Shown here: positions 35,474 through 45,013 of the stretch, piece after piece
Layout: each line of letters opens with the position of its first letter
Position numbering within the stretch: position 1 is the stretch's first letter
Assembly (NCBI RefSeq): GCF_003434055.1
Contig: NZ_QVEX01000001.1
Coordinates: 1,241,824-1,305,823, forward strand
Length of the DNA stretch: 64,000 bases
Direction of reading: 5' to 3'
Origin: Enterocloster aldenensis
Lineage (GTDB): Bacteria > Bacillota > Clostridia > Lachnospirales > Lachnospiraceae
Notes under the pieces: generated by a model
The model's input: the letters and a program-made list of their open reading frames with translations, nothing else
What the model was told of the DNA's origin: nothing
Databases searched by the model: none
Translations under genes and position numbers: made by a program

Positions 35474-36193
35474 CTATTTACCATCCATATTCATAATCCT
35501 GGCTGAATTTTTCCCCAGCATCAGTTCCAGATGTCCTTCATTCTTTGTTACATAGCGGATTTTGTCCATTTCCTGTTTCTGGTCACAGAATGGAGCGTCT
35601 GATGAAAAGAGTATTTTCTCCGGACCAACCTTCTCATATGCCATCTGTATGACAGGAACATATGCGCCTGCCGTACTGAGATAAAAGTTGGGGATCTCTT
35701 TTGCCAGCTCCATGGCCCTTTCATACATCAGCGGAACCCCCATATGATATAATACCACCGGTACATCCGGAAAACTCCTGGCCATCTGTGCCCACTTATC
35801 CGGTATGGAGAACATATCCGACTGTCCGTGGACCACAACACATTTTCCATATGCCCTGCACAGTTCAAAATATGGGGATAGGAGGCTATGGCGGTCTGCA
35901 GAATATCCGAACCGGATTGCGTTCATTTTAAGTCCATAAAAATGATAATCCCGGAAACATTTCTCCAGCTGTTCTTCACCGTTAATATCCCAAGGATTTA
36001 CCACTGCAAACCCAAATGTCCTCTCCGGGAATTTCTGCACGGACTCATATATGTATTCGTTGTTGACGGTCTCCAGTTGGGAACATATCATGCATTTATC
36101 CACACCGGACTGATTCATGATTTCAATCAGGGATTCCACATGGTAATCCTCTCCTTTTTTCACACCAATGTGCGCAAGCATATCAATAATCAT
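35474..36193 (-). CDS. Amidohydrolase-2 family metal-dependent hydrolase
   Basis: 239 residues, small TIM-barrel amidohydrolase. Metal ligands visible: His8 (DMLAHIG, with the first His of HxH lost), His122 (VVVHGQS), His150 (VLYHMG) and Asp199 (FSSDAPF). Members hydrolyse or decarboxylate small rings and lactones. It starts directly after the stop of a paralogue that has lost these ligands. By context it works on a sugar derivative in the PTS operon, for instance a lactone or an amide; that is inference. Confidence 0.83.
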   Translation of the reverse strand: MIIDMLAHIGVKKGEDYHVESLIEIMNQSGVDKCMICSQLETVNNEYIYESVQKFPERTFGFAVVNPWDINGEEQLEKCFRDYHFYGLKMNAIRFGYSADRHSLLSPYFELCRAYGKCVVVHGQSDMFSIPDKWAQMARSFPDVPVVLYHMGVPLMYERAMELAKEIPNFYLSTAGAYVPVIQMAYEKVGPEKILFSSDAPFCDQKQEMDKIRYVTKNEGHLELMLGKNSARIMNMDGK

Positions 36194-36925
36194 CTAACAT
36201 CCCTCCTCAAGCCCGAATATCCTGGCCGCGTTTTTCCAGAGGACTTTTTCCTCGCCTTCAGGGAAATTTGCCGCAGCCTTCCTCACCTTAACCAATTCCA
36301 GTTCATAGTAACCTGCATCCGGTGTCCCTGTCCCCAGTAACACCTGATCTATCCCTGCTGTCTTCATGGCCCGTAACGTATTAAAATCCATACTGGAGGA
36401 TGTCTCAAGATATACATTTTTATGCCGTTTTCCTACCGCCACCGCGCTGGCATTATCATACTGCAGCCCCATGCGTCCCATAATAATATTGACATCCGGA
36501 TAGTCCTCAGCTATTTTCTCAAAAAACACAGGATTGGAAAATACCTCCGCGGCGCCATAACACCATACCGGAACCTGATATTTCCTGCACAGATCCAGCA
36601 GTGGATAAAATACCTCCCTTTCGCAAAGCATATACCCATGGCGGACAGGATCCATGTAAAGCCCTTTAAACCCATCTTCTGCCAATGCCTTCTCGAATTG
36701 TGCCGGACTGTCCTCATACCATGGATTTACTGTATAAAGCCCGATAAAACGTTGGGGATGATTTGCCACAGCCTGAAATACAGACCTGTTATCCATGCTT
36801 TCTGCATAGCTATGGATGACAGCTATATCAATATGGTTCCTATCCATCTCCTTTAACAAATCCCCTGCTTTGATTTCCGGCTTAAACCGATGGCGCCCTA
36901 ATGTATTGGAAACGTCAATAATCAT
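36194..36925 (-). CDS. Amidohydrolase-like paralogue lacking metal ligands
   Basis: 243 residues that align throughout with the next gene (NPW, DPVRHGY against NAIRFGY, NAARIFG against NSARIMN). Where that protein has His8, His122, His150 and Asp199, this one has no His in IIDVSNTLG, Tyr123 (WCYGAA), Arg151 (MGRMG) and Gly200 (LGTGTP). It should not bind the catalytic metal. The two genes abut with no spacer, so a hetero-oligomer is plausible with this as structural or regulatory subunit. Ribosome site GAGGAGG. Confidence 0.8.
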   Translation of the reverse strand: MIIDVSNTLGRHRFKPEIKAGDLLKEMDRNHIDIAVIHSYAESMDNRSVFQAVANHPQRFIGLYTVNPWYEDSPAQFEKALAEDGFKGLYMDPVRHGYMLCEREVFYPLLDLCRKYQVPVWCYGAAEVFSNPVFFEKIAEDYPDVNIIMGRMGLQYDNASAVAVGKRHKNVYLETSSSMDFNTLRAMKTAGIDQVLLGTGTPDAGYYELELVKVRKAAANFPEGEEKVLWKNAARIFGLEEGC

Positions 36926-36941
36926 ACAATCCTCCTCATCA

Positions 36942-37958
36942 TCAATGGTCCTTTATCCAATCAGGACCGTATAACATTCCAAGAAACGTTTCTGCCGCAA
37001 TACTTTCAATCAGAGGCATAAGGGATGGGCGTACCTGCGGCAGCCGTACCACAAACATATTTTCCTGGGGCCTGATAGCAGAACAGGTATAAAGCATTAC
37101 CCTGCCTCCATGCTCCAATATATAATCCTTCATCTTCATTTCCTTGGTCCCATCCTCAAATGCAGGAAAAAACATCTGCGCCAGATATTGTCTGCCTAGC
37201 TTTGAACTGTGGTACTGTCCATGGGCATAGTCCGCGCACTCCCATACAGCCGTGCAGTTATGCAGTCCCTCCCTGTAGGCCAGTGACAATTGCCCTGCCG
37301 TTGCCAGAGAGGAGCCATTAGCCAATAAATCATATAGAAGCACACCTTCGGCAAATTCAAACATCGGCCTGCTGTTTTCCTCCCAATGCTCCAGCCATGT
37401 GCATGTCCAATCCGCTGCACACCAACATTCCTGCATAAAGTTCCCATCCAGACCTCCTGTAAGGCGATGGGCAATCAGGTTTAAAATCAACATAGTCAGC
37501 TCATATGTCTTATTCGTCACAGAGAATTCCTTATCCCCATGAATCTGAAGCATGAAATCACATACGGCCTCCAAAGGGCTTTCCTCATAATTATGGATAC
37601 CAACCACAACCGTAACCTTCCTGGCCTTGTCTGCCAGTTCAACTACCTCCTGGCTTTTACCAGACTGTGATATGGCAATGACAAGGCACCTGCTGTCAAT
37701 CTGATTGAACTGGAACCGTGAAAGTTCAAATGAACTAAATACCAAGGCTGGAATTCCGTGTCCAGTCAGATAGCCCTGCACACAGCGGGCTGCATACAGC
37801 GAACTTCCCATACCGGTAAGGATCACACGGTTCATGGCTTTCTCCTTATAACATGCGGCTATCCTGCCCACAATCTCCCGGTCCACAGGCCAGTACTCCT
37901 TTAAATACCGTTTTAATAGGATTCCCTGGGTACAGACCTCTTCCATAAAACCATTCAT
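36942..37958 (-). CDS. SIS-domain sugar isomerase/deglycase-like protein 2
   Basis: 338 residues, tandem SIS fold: VILTGMGSSLYAARCV, LVIAISQSGKSQEVVELA, then LATAGQLSLAYREGLHNC. It is distant from the 34384 protein, so the operon has two different SIS enzymes. Translation is coupled to the EIIA gene (4-bp overlap). Expected to handle the PTS-phosphorylated sugar, perhaps as a deglycase or aldose-ketose isomerase. Confidence 0.83.
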   Translation of the reverse strand: MNGFMEEVCTQGILLKRYLKEYWPVDREIVGRIAACYKEKAMNRVILTGMGSSLYAARCVQGYLTGHGIPALVFSSFELSRFQFNQIDSRCLVIAISQSGKSQEVVELADKARKVTVVVGIHNYEESPLEAVCDFMLQIHGDKEFSVTNKTYELTMLILNLIAHRLTGGLDGNFMQECWCAADWTCTWLEHWEENSRPMFEFAEGVLLYDLLANGSSLATAGQLSLAYREGLHNCTAVWECADYAHGQYHSSKLGRQYLAQMFFPAFEDGTKEMKMKDYILEHGGRVMLYTCSAIRPQENMFVVRLPQVRPSLMPLIESIAAETFLGMLYGPDWIKDH

Positions 37959-38290
37959 GTCCTGCCTCCTGCCTTTTTTATTTTTGCTTTGACAATTGCC
38001 TTAACCATGTCCTTTTCCGCAGTACTGGTCATGAGTATATCCATGGCGTGAAGCAGCAGCATACTGCAGGGTATCTCATCTCCCCTGGCCTGCACACTCA
38101 TCAGTTTCAGGAACTGTATTTCATGCGCCTTAGACAGGTTAGCCTCTGCCTCCTCTATTTTACCCATAGCCGCCTGATAATCCTCCTCTACCATCAGCCC
38201 TGCCGCTTCATACACCAGGGATCTCCCCTCCCCTGTATAGCCAATCATTTCCATACAATTGGCTGTCACTTCATCCATTGTAAGCGCCAT
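37955..38290 (-). CDS. PTS EIIA, lactose/cellobiose family
   Basis: 111 residues from the ATG at 38290, nine bases after AGGAGG; the frame stays open slightly further upstream. All-helical EIIA of the Lac family: GEGRSLVYEAAGLM and the phospho-His in LLLHAMDILMTS. It passes phosphate from HPr to the EIIB next to it. Overlaps the SIS gene by 4 bp. Confidence 0.92.
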   Translation of the reverse strand: MALTMDEVTANCMEMIGYTGEGRSLVYEAAGLMVEEDYQAAMGKIEEAEANLSKAHEIQFLKLMSVQARGDEIPCSMLLLHAMDILMTSTAEKDMVKAIVKAKIKKAGGRT

Positions 38291-38308
38291 CTGCATCAAC
38301 CTCCTCTG

Positions 38309-38644
38309 TTACTTTTTATTTTGCTCCAGTACTTCCAGCGCCTGTTTCAGAATTGCGCCGCCTTTTACCAGCCCGTATTCCCTCATCTGTATATTCATGT
38401 AGGGGATATCCAGTCCCAGTCCCTTTATGTATTCCATGATATCCCCGGTAGAACTTTTTACCTGCGGGGCAATCAGGATAATATCCAACCCATTATAATC
38501 CAGTTCCCTGTAACGCAGGCTTGGCGAACAGTGGACATCCACCTCCACCCCATATTCAGGGGCATGTTCAATTATGCTGTCTACCACCAGACCGCTTGAC
38601 ATACCTGATGCACACAGGACCATTATCTTTATCTTTCCTTCCAT
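38309..38644 (-). CDS. PTS EIIB, lactose/cellobiose family
   Basis: 111 residues. The active-site loop MVLCASGMSSGLVV carries the phospho-Cys near the N-terminus, and LIAPQVKSS follows as in the family. It hands phosphate to the sugar during transport through the EIIC at 38672. Ribosome site GGAAGGAG. Confidence 0.94.
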   Translation of the reverse strand: MEGKIKIMVLCASGMSSGLVVDSIIEHAPEYGVEVDVHCSPSLRYRELDYNGLDIILIAPQVKSSTGDIMEYIKGLGLDIPYMNIQMREYGLVKGGAILKQALEVLEQNKK

Positions 38645-38671
38645 ATCACCAGACTCCTTCCAATCTATTAC

Positions 38672-39949
38672 TTACGCTTTTTCTTCTTCAATCATCCTTG
38701 CTTCCCATATCTTTGCAAATGGGTAATAAATGATGAACAGTATGACCAACAATGCCACTTGGGCAATCACACAGCGGACATCCCCTCCAGATGACAGGTA
38801 TGGATTAATCAGAAGCGGCGTTGTCCACGGTGTCGGAACATAGGCAGCAGTGATTATACTGGCTCTCGTGAGGAAATATGCAAACATGGATCCAACAATC
38901 CCAGACAGCATGAACGGTACGAACATAATGGGGTTAAATGCAATTGGCGCCCCAAAAATAATTGGTTCATTAATATTAAAAATCCCGCAGGGAAGTGCCA
39001 GATGGGCTACCTCCCGCAAGGTGGCTGATTTGGATTTCCACCATATCAGGCATAATGGGAGGGTGCTTCCTACACCGCCAATCATAATCCAGGTATATAC
39101 AAAAGGCTCTGTAAACACATGGGGCAACGGCTGTCCAAGGATGGATGCCGCTGTATTTTCAGCAATATTGGTTATTAAAAGCGGATAGCATACTCCCCAC
39201 ACGGTAAATGAGCCGCCATGTATTCCTACAAACCACAAAAGCTGAAGCAGCAGTACACACACCAATACACCAAACCATGTATCCTGAAGAACCAGGAGCG
39301 GGCTGATGATGATATTCAGGAACTGCGTTAAATCGAATCCAATTATCACACGTACAGCCCAGAAAAAAGTAGCAAGGATTGACATCGGTATCAAGGCGCC
39401 AAAACTTGTGGCGATATTAGCCGGCACCCCTTTTGGCATACGGATTGTCAGGTTCTTATCATGGGCGAACTTCATGAATTCCGCTGCAATTACGCTCACG
39501 ATAATAATAGAAAACATCCCTTTGACTGAAAGACCGGTACAGTCCAGGGTATTCCCCGATAAGTCGATGGGTGATACCACAATCAGGGAACATGCCACCG
39601 TGACAATACTTCCTATGTTCTGATCCAGGCCATACATCTTCGCCATCTCAGCGCCAAGACTGATTGCAAGCCATAATCCAATAAAATTAAATGTCATGGA
39701 ATACAGTACATTCAGCTTATCCGCATAAGGCGCGAATAAATTTGCCAGCGAAGGGATTGGCAGGTTCGTGAGAATCAGCGGCACCGAACCCACAATTATA
39801 AATGGAATGATCCTGATATATGCAGTCCTGATTGCCGCCATATGTCTTTGATTTCCAAACTTTACAAGAGGCGGCGCCACATATTTTTCAACCCATGTGC
39901 CAAAGTTTTCCATATTTCTTTCAAACCTGCTCACCTTTCTTTCTGCCAT
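38672..39949 (-). CDS. PTS EIIC, lactose/cellobiose family
   Basis: 425 residues from the ATG at 39949 (AGGAGG upstream), about ten helices. Conserved CelB-like stretches: IPFIIVGSVPLILTNLPI, WFVGIHGGSFTVWG and GIFNINEPIIFGAPIAFNP (the substrate-site NEP). First gene of the operon EIIC, EIIB, EIIA, SIS-2, amidohydrolase pair, SIS-1, DeoR. The sugar is not known; the downstream genes do not include a phospho-beta-glycosidase, which argues against plain cellobiose or lactose. Confidence 0.93.
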   Translation of the reverse strand: MAERKVSRFERNMENFGTWVEKYVAPPLVKFGNQRHMAAIRTAYIRIIPFIIVGSVPLILTNLPIPSLANLFAPYADKLNVLYSMTFNFIGLWLAISLGAEMAKMYGLDQNIGSIVTVACSLIVVSPIDLSGNTLDCTGLSVKGMFSIIIVSVIAAEFMKFAHDKNLTIRMPKGVPANIATSFGALIPMSILATFFWAVRVIIGFDLTQFLNIIISPLLVLQDTWFGVLVCVLLLQLLWFVGIHGGSFTVWGVCYPLLITNIAENTAASILGQPLPHVFTEPFVYTWIMIGGVGSTLPLCLIWWKSKSATLREVAHLALPCGIFNINEPIIFGAPIAFNPIMFVPFMLSGIVGSMFAYFLTRASIITAAYVPTPWTTPLLINPYLSSGGDVRCVIAQVALLVILFIIYYPFAKIWEARMIEEEKA

Positions 39950-40082
39950 CTCTTTTCCTCCTCTCAAGGTGCACTTAACGCTGTCAGCCTTGCGTCTTGT
40001 GCTGTAACTACTACATTCTTCTTTACCCGTGATTCCTTAATACCATCTTTCGGATTCTTCCTACCCACCTTTCTTTTTATTT

Positions 40083-40100
40083 GTTCGTTTAAGTTCGTTT
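40083..40100. promoter_or_regulatory. GTTCGTTT direct repeats, candidate DeoR site
   Basis: GTTCGTTT occurs at 40083-40090 and again at 40093-40100, exactly 10 bp apart, about 134 bp upstream of the EIIC start. DeoR-family proteins often bind such direct repeats. The rest of the 383-bp gap (39950-40332) shows no gene. Confidence 0.5.
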
Positions 40101-40332
40101 CAAACCTTGAATATTACCTGGAACACCAGTCATCCATACTGTGGCCTGATTCTTTTCATAAAAAAAATAGCCATGGTTTGTTATATCACAAACCACAACT
40201 ATTAATCTTTATAGCCACAATCCCCTATCTTATGACTGGTCATGAATGTCTCTTCCGATGCCCTCCACTATTCACGCCCTTCCCGCCATCCAGTATGGCA
40301 GACATAATAACGCCCATCTCCATAAGTCCAGC

Positions 40333-41271
40333 TTATAGCCCTTTCCTCATCTCCTGTGCCAGCTCCTCCCCATACTCCCGGGCAAGCTGGATAAAATAGC
40401 GGGATGCTTCGCTTAAATGGGTATTTTTGCGGTAAGCGATATAGGTGGTCCAGCTAAGGGAAGGTGAAAGCCTGAACCAGGCCAGCCCACTCCTGTCAGG
40501 GCTGCACAGCGCCCTTGAATGGGGAAGTATGGTGCAGCACAGGCCGGTGGTGGCCAGTTTAATCAGGGCATGGTTCATACCTGTTTCTATTAAGATTTTC
40601 GGCTTAAACCCGGCGGCCTTAAATGCAGGGTCTATGATACCGCGCATGGTGGAATTGGGAAACATCAACGCGAATGTATCATTACTGAACCGTTTTAAGT
40701 CAATAAAAGGCAGGGGGCTGTCAGGAGCCGCTCCCAAACCCGCATACGGATGCCCCAACGGTATGCCCAACAACATGTCTTCCTCATACAATGGAATGTA
40801 TTCCAGGTTTACCTTATCCTGCTCACCTAGCATGACCAGGCCAAAATCCAAATGTCCGGCTCCGATAAGACTGTGCTGCTGTGCCACATACCTTTCCTGC
40901 AGGTGGAAGTTAATGCCTGGAAAACGCCGGTTAAATTTAGGGAACACAAACGTAAAGAGATCAATACCGTGTTCAAGGGTCAGCCCCAGGGTGATTTCCC
41001 CCACCGTATTATTCTTCATATCTGAAAGGATATTATAGGTATTCTTTTTAATGTTCATGATTTCCCTTGCATTCTCCACATACACTTTTCCAGCCGCAGT
41101 CATCTGCAGATGGTGCTTATCCCTGTAAAACAGCTGAATCCCCAGTTCCTGCTCCAATTTAATCAGCTGCTGGTTCAGACCGGACTGCGTGATGAAAAGG
41201 GATTCGGCTGCTTTGGTTATGTTTCCTTGGTCAGCAATGGCTACAATGTATTCCAACTGCCTTAATTCCAT
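40333..41271 (-). CDS. LysR family transcriptional regulator
   Basis: 312 residues. Classic N-terminal helix-turn-helix (MELRQLEYIVAIADQGNITK, then AAESLFITQSGLNQQLIKLE) and a substrate-binding-like effector domain at about 90-300. Divergent from the GntP permease gene at 41414, with 142 bp between, so it most likely activates the permease and amidohydrolase genes. Ribosome site GAGGAGG. Confidence 0.93.
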   Translation of the reverse strand: MELRQLEYIVAIADQGNITKAAESLFITQSGLNQQLIKLEQELGIQLFYRDKHHLQMTAAGKVYVENAREIMNIKKNTYNILSDMKNNTVGEITLGLTLEHGIDLFTFVFPKFNRRFPGINFHLQERYVAQQHSLIGAGHLDFGLVMLGEQDKVNLEYIPLYEEDMLLGIPLGHPYAGLGAAPDSPLPFIDLKRFSNDTFALMFPNSTMRGIIDPAFKAAGFKPKILIETGMNHALIKLATTGLCCTILPHSRALCSPDRSGLAWFRLSPSLSWTTYIAYRKNTHLSEASRYFIQLAREYGEELAQEMRKGL

Positions 41272-41413
41272 AAATCCTCCTCGTATTTTTACTTATAACC
41301 GATATCATTATTCTTAAGTTCACTTCTTACTATATTGCCATTATAATAAAATTGCACTTAAAAGTCAGTACAAATTCATGAAAATGTACAAATAAAACAA
41401 AAAGGAGTATATT

Positions 41414-42727
41414 ATGGTAGGTATTGTGGGGTTAATCTGTGCTGTGGTGGCTGTTATTTTCCTGATTTGGAAAAACTGGCATATGGCCATCGTATCTTTA
41501 ATCGGCGCACTCATTGTAATTGCATTTAATGGTATGGATCCTGTCTCAGCCATAACAGATAATTTCATGACAGGTATGAGCGGTTTTGCAGGCAGTTGGT
41601 TTTTATTGTTTATGCTTGGCTCAATCTTTGGTAAAATAATGGGGGAGAGCGGCGCATCCGTCGGCATCGCCAACAGCCTCTTAAAGCTCTTGGGTGAAAA
41701 GTCCGTTGTGTTGGTGGTCATGATTACCGGCCTGGTATTATCCTATGGCGGTATCGGTACATTCATCATTGCGTTTTCGGTTTATCCCATTGCAGTTGCC
41801 CTGTTCCAAAAAGCGGATATTCCAAAGAAACTGATTGTGGCAACCATCATGGTATGTCCTGTAACCGTATGCATGGCCATGCTTCCCGGTTCTCCTTCCA
41901 CCCAGAATCTGCTGCCCACTACTTATTTTAACACAACGGCTTACGCAGGAGCCAGGATTGGTATTATCTGTTCCGTTCTGATGTTCCTTGGGGCCTACCT
42001 GTATCTGAACTGGCAGATTAAGGCCGCCAGGGCAAACGGAGAGCACTTCGCGGCAAGTCCCGGGGAAGACATCATGGATCTGCAGTCAGTGGAAATGGGA
42101 AAAACACCCCAAATATGGCAGTGTTACGTTCCCATTGCAGTGCTTCTTGCAGCCATGTTCGGGTTCCAGAAGCTGACCGCCATGCCTTCCACCTATGCCG
42201 TGGCCTGCGCCATGACCCTGGCCATTCTGATTGGATGTATTTTGTTCCGGGATAAACTGGACATCCGGTCTGCTGTCAATGACGGGGCGGCAGGCGGACT
42301 GGGAGCGCTGATTGCAACGTCCTCCATCATGGGTTTTGGCAGCGTGGTTTCTGCATCTCCGGCTTATGGGATTGTTACGGATGCCCTGGTCAACATGAAC
42401 ATAGGGCCTCTGGCAACCGCCCTTATTTCCATTAATGTGATTGCCGCCATCACCGGTTCATCGGCAGGCGGATTAAACATCTTCCTATCCAGCATGGGGG
42501 GATACCTGGCCTCCACCGGGCTGAACACGGCCATGCTGCACCGGGTGGTGTGCATTGCATCCTCAGGCTTTGACGCCATGCCCCATGCCTCCGGTATGGT
42601 GGTCTGTAACCAGATTGCAAAAACTTCCCAGAGGGATACATATAAGCATGTGTTCATCACCTGTGCAATCATGCCGTTCTGCTGCGCCATACTGGCCTGC
42701 ATCATCGGCACTATGGGAATCATTTAG
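41414..42727 (+). CDS. GntP-like organic anion permease
   Basis: 437 residues, about twelve helices, of the GntP/citrate-type ion transporter group (VGIVGLICAVVAVIFLIWKN, SYGGIGTFIIAFSVYPIA, PGSPSTQNLLPTTYF, GSSAGGLNIFLSSMGGYLA). It takes up a small carboxylate such as a sugar acid or hydroxy acid. The next gene, 9 bp later, encodes a deacetylase-like amidohydrolase that presumably uses the same substrate. Ribosome site AAGGAG. Confidence 0.88.
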   Translation: MVGIVGLICAVVAVIFLIWKNWHMAIVSLIGALIVIAFNGMDPVSAITDNFMTGMSGFAGSWFLLFMLGSIFGKIMGESGASVGIANSLLKLLGEKSVVLVVMITGLVLSYGGIGTFIIAFSVYPIAVALFQKADIPKKLIVATIMVCPVTVCMAMLPGSPSTQNLLPTTYFNTTAYAGARIGIICSVLMFLGAYLYLNWQIKAARANGEHFAASPGEDIMDLQSVEMGKTPQIWQCYVPIAVLLAAMFGFQKLTAMPSTYAVACAMTLAILIGCILFRDKLDIRSAVNDGAAGGLGALIATSSIMGFGSVVSASPAYGIVTDALVNMNIGPLATALISINVIAAITGSSAGGLNIFLSSMGGYLASTGLNTAMLHRVVCIASSGFDAMPHASGMVVCNQIAKTSQRDTYKHVFITCAIMPFCCAILACIIGTMGII

Positions 42728-42736
42728 AGGTATAAT

Positions 42737-43900
42737 ATGAGAGCTGATTTTATAATTCGCGGCGGGCGGGTCATGGATCCGTATACAGGCGCAGATGAGA
42801 TTAAGGATATTGTGGTCCGTAATACCAGAATCGCGGACCCGGAAGGGGAATATGTGGAATGCGGACATATCATCCATGCCGACGGCTGTATCGTTGCGCC
42901 GGGACTGATTGATTTCCATACCCACATATTCCATGAGGGAAGCGGTTCCGCCATAAGACCGGATTTCATGATATCCCAGGGAACAACTGCTGCCGTGGAC
43001 GCAGGTACTGCGGGTACGGTTACGTACGAGTCATTTTATAAATCCGTAATCGCCCAATCCACAGTAAGGATTAAGGGTTTTCTGACCACATATTCCGGAG
43101 GGCAGCTGGATTTTAAGCTCTGTGAGGATTTTAACCCGGAACTCATCAACCTTGCCAGGATGGAGCGGGTGATTGACAAATACAGGGACAACATCCTGGG
43201 GCTTAAAATCCGTCTCTCCAAAGGCGTTGTGCCGGATGACAAGGCGCTGGATTATCTGAAACGTGTCATAGAACTGGCTGATGAACTGGATGAAAGGCTC
43301 GGGACATCCCTCAGGGTATGCGTACATACCACCAATTCCCCCATTCCTGCCAGCGAACTGGCAGACTGCCTGAGACCAGGGGATATCTTCTGCCACTGCT
43401 TCCAGGGGGCCGGCAATACCATTATCATGGAAAATGGGCAGATTTGGCCCGGCATACTGGAAGCACGGAAACGGGGGGTGATTTTTGACGCGGCCAATGG
43501 CCGTGGAAATTTTGGGGCTGCAACAGCCAAACAGGCCCTGAAGGCAGGATTCCTGCCTGATATCATCAGCACGGACCTGACCATTGATAAATTCAACATC
43601 CCTCCCTATACCAAAAACCTTCCATCTGTCATGGCAAAGTATATGACCATGGGCATGAATCTCATGGATGTGCTGAATACCGTAACCGCCGCGCCTGCAA
43701 AAATCATGGGAATGGAAGGCAAAATCGGTACGCTGCAGCCGGGAGCTGATGCAGATATTGTTATTTTGAAAGAAAAACAGCTTTCTTTTATCCAGAAGGA
43801 TTTCAAGGATGAAGAACTGGTAAGCAATGCCCTGCTGGTACCGCAGCTGACAATGTGCGCAGGGGAAATCAATTTCTGCCAGGCGGATTTCTTCTTATGA
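42737..43900 (+). CDS. Amidohydrolase/deacetylase family metallohydrolase
   Basis: 387 residues, dihydroorotase-like barrel. HxH in GLIDFHTHIFHEG, carboxylated Lys in ILGLKIRLS, His in CVHTTN and CHCFQG, Asp in ISTDLTIDK: all ligands present for a binuclear centre. The family (relatives of EF0837 and Atu3266) removes acetyl groups from N-acetyl or O-acetyl hydroxy acids such as acetyl-(R)-mandelate. Paired with the upstream permease. Convergent with the Crp-family gene at 44037 across a strong terminator. Confidence 0.9.
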   Translation: MRADFIIRGGRVMDPYTGADEIKDIVVRNTRIADPEGEYVECGHIIHADGCIVAPGLIDFHTHIFHEGSGSAIRPDFMISQGTTAAVDAGTAGTVTYESFYKSVIAQSTVRIKGFLTTYSGGQLDFKLCEDFNPELINLARMERVIDKYRDNILGLKIRLSKGVVPDDKALDYLKRVIELADELDERLGTSLRVCVHTTNSPIPASELADCLRPGDIFCHCFQGAGNTIIMENGQIWPGILEARKRGVIFDAANGRGNFGAATAKQALKAGFLPDIISTDLTIDKFNIPPYTKNLPSVMAKYMTMGMNLMDVLNTVTAAPAKIMGMEGKIGTLQPGADADIVILKEKQLSFIQKDFKDEELVSNALLVPQLTMCAGEINFCQADFFL

Positions 43901-43925
43901 CTTTCTAGTGCTATGTGATATATCT

Positions 43926-43966
43926 AAAAAGGAGGACGGGATACAGATACCCCTGCCCTCCTTTTT
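43926..43966. terminator. Bidirectional terminator between convergent genes
   Basis: AAAAAGGAGG (43926-43935) pairs with CCTCCTTTTT (43957-43966), extended inward by ACGGG/CCCTG. T-runs occur on both strands. It serves the amidohydrolase gene and the Crp-family gene. Confidence 0.88.
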
Positions 43967-44036
43967 AACTGACAGATATTCCTATAACGGGGCCTGGAGC
44001 AGCGCCGCATCTTCCTTCTGAAAAATCCCGGCTGCC

Positions 44037-44738
44037 TCACAAAGCCAGCACCTCTTCCCCGCTTGCCAGGCTTTCCAGTTTACCAAAATCCGTCACCACA
44101 AACAGCCCGTTGACCTTTTCCAGGATTCCCTCATCTGCAAACAGGGAGAATACATTGCTGACCGTGACCCTGCTGGTATTAATCATGCTGGACACATCCT
44201 GGTGCGTAAAACGTATGTCGATGCGGACAGCCCCCGTTTCCTCCTTTACGCCGTACTGATTACACAGATGGACAACCAGCTGCGCAACCCTCTGGACGGA
44301 CTGGGTAAAGCTCAGTTCCAGGACCTGGTTAAATGAAATGCTGTTTTTACGGCACATCATCCCCATCACGGTCCGGGTCAGCTCCCAGTCAGCTTTCATC
44401 GCCGCCTCCAGTTCCACGTGAGGGATACAATAAACCTCCGTATCCACAATCGCCACCGCCGAGGTGCTGTGGGGATGTCCCAGGATGCAGGATGCCTCGC
44501 CTATGAGACATCCTTTTTCTGCAATATAAAACTGCTTTTCTTCCCCATCAATCTGATAAGAGGTGATACGGATCCGGCCTGAAAGGACAATGTATACGGC
44601 TTCCGCCGGATCGCCCTGATGGAATAAAAAAGCCTTTTTACGGAACATGACAGGTTTGCGGCCCTTAATCAGGGCATTCCAGCATGAAATATTCATATTA
44701 ATCCAAGGGGATGTTTCTTCAGCCCAGGTCTTCTGCAT
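44037..44738 (-). CDS. Crp/Fnr family transcriptional regulator
   Basis: 233 residues. Effector barrel at about 30-145 (FLFHQGDPAEAVYIVLSGRI, GEASCILGHPHSTSAVAIVD) and C-terminal helix-turn-helix at about 175-215 (FTHQDVSSMINTSRVTVSNV). No Fe-S Cys cluster. It is divergent from the aminotransferase-NhaC-racemase-threonine aldolase genes and probably controls them. Ribosome site AAAGGAG. Confidence 0.92.
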   Translation of the reverse strand: MQKTWAEETSPWINMNISCWNALIKGRKPVMFRKKAFLFHQGDPAEAVYIVLSGRIRITSYQIDGEEKQFYIAEKGCLIGEASCILGHPHSTSAVAIVDTEVYCIPHVELEAAMKADWELTRTVMGMMCRKNSISFNQVLELSFTQSVQRVAQLVVHLCNQYGVKEETGAVRIDIRFTHQDVSSMINTSRVTVSNVFSLFADEGILEKVNGLFVVTDFGKLESLASGEEVLAL

Positions 44739-44837
44739 ATCGTTTCTCCTTTCGTTGATGGTTAAGTGTCTAAAAAATTCAAATTTAAATCAAATTATAC
44801 TATGAACAGGACATAAAATCAAATTAAAGCGGAAATT

Positions 44838-44853
44838 TGTAAAGCGCTTTATA
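44838..44853. promoter_or_regulatory. cre-like site (CcpA) upstream of the aminotransferase gene
   Basis: TGTAAAGCGCTTTATA fits the catabolite-responsive element pattern closely, with AAAGCGCTTT fully palindromic. TTTGTCTAAAA lies just downstream (44857-44867) and GTCTAAAAAA also at 44768, possibly sites for the Crp-family protein. A hairpin AATCTGC/GCAGATT lies at 44930-44960. Confidence 0.55.
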
Positions 44854-45013
44854 GAATTTGTCTAAAAAAAGGGCTAAGATTGGAACTACAAAAACAAAGT
44901 TCAGAACACAAAGCAGGAGGTGAGTCAAAAATCTGCATGGGCTGCAACCGATGGCAGATTACGCTGTTCTACAGCAAAACAAATCATATTAAACAAATCA
45001 GGAGGATTGTAAC

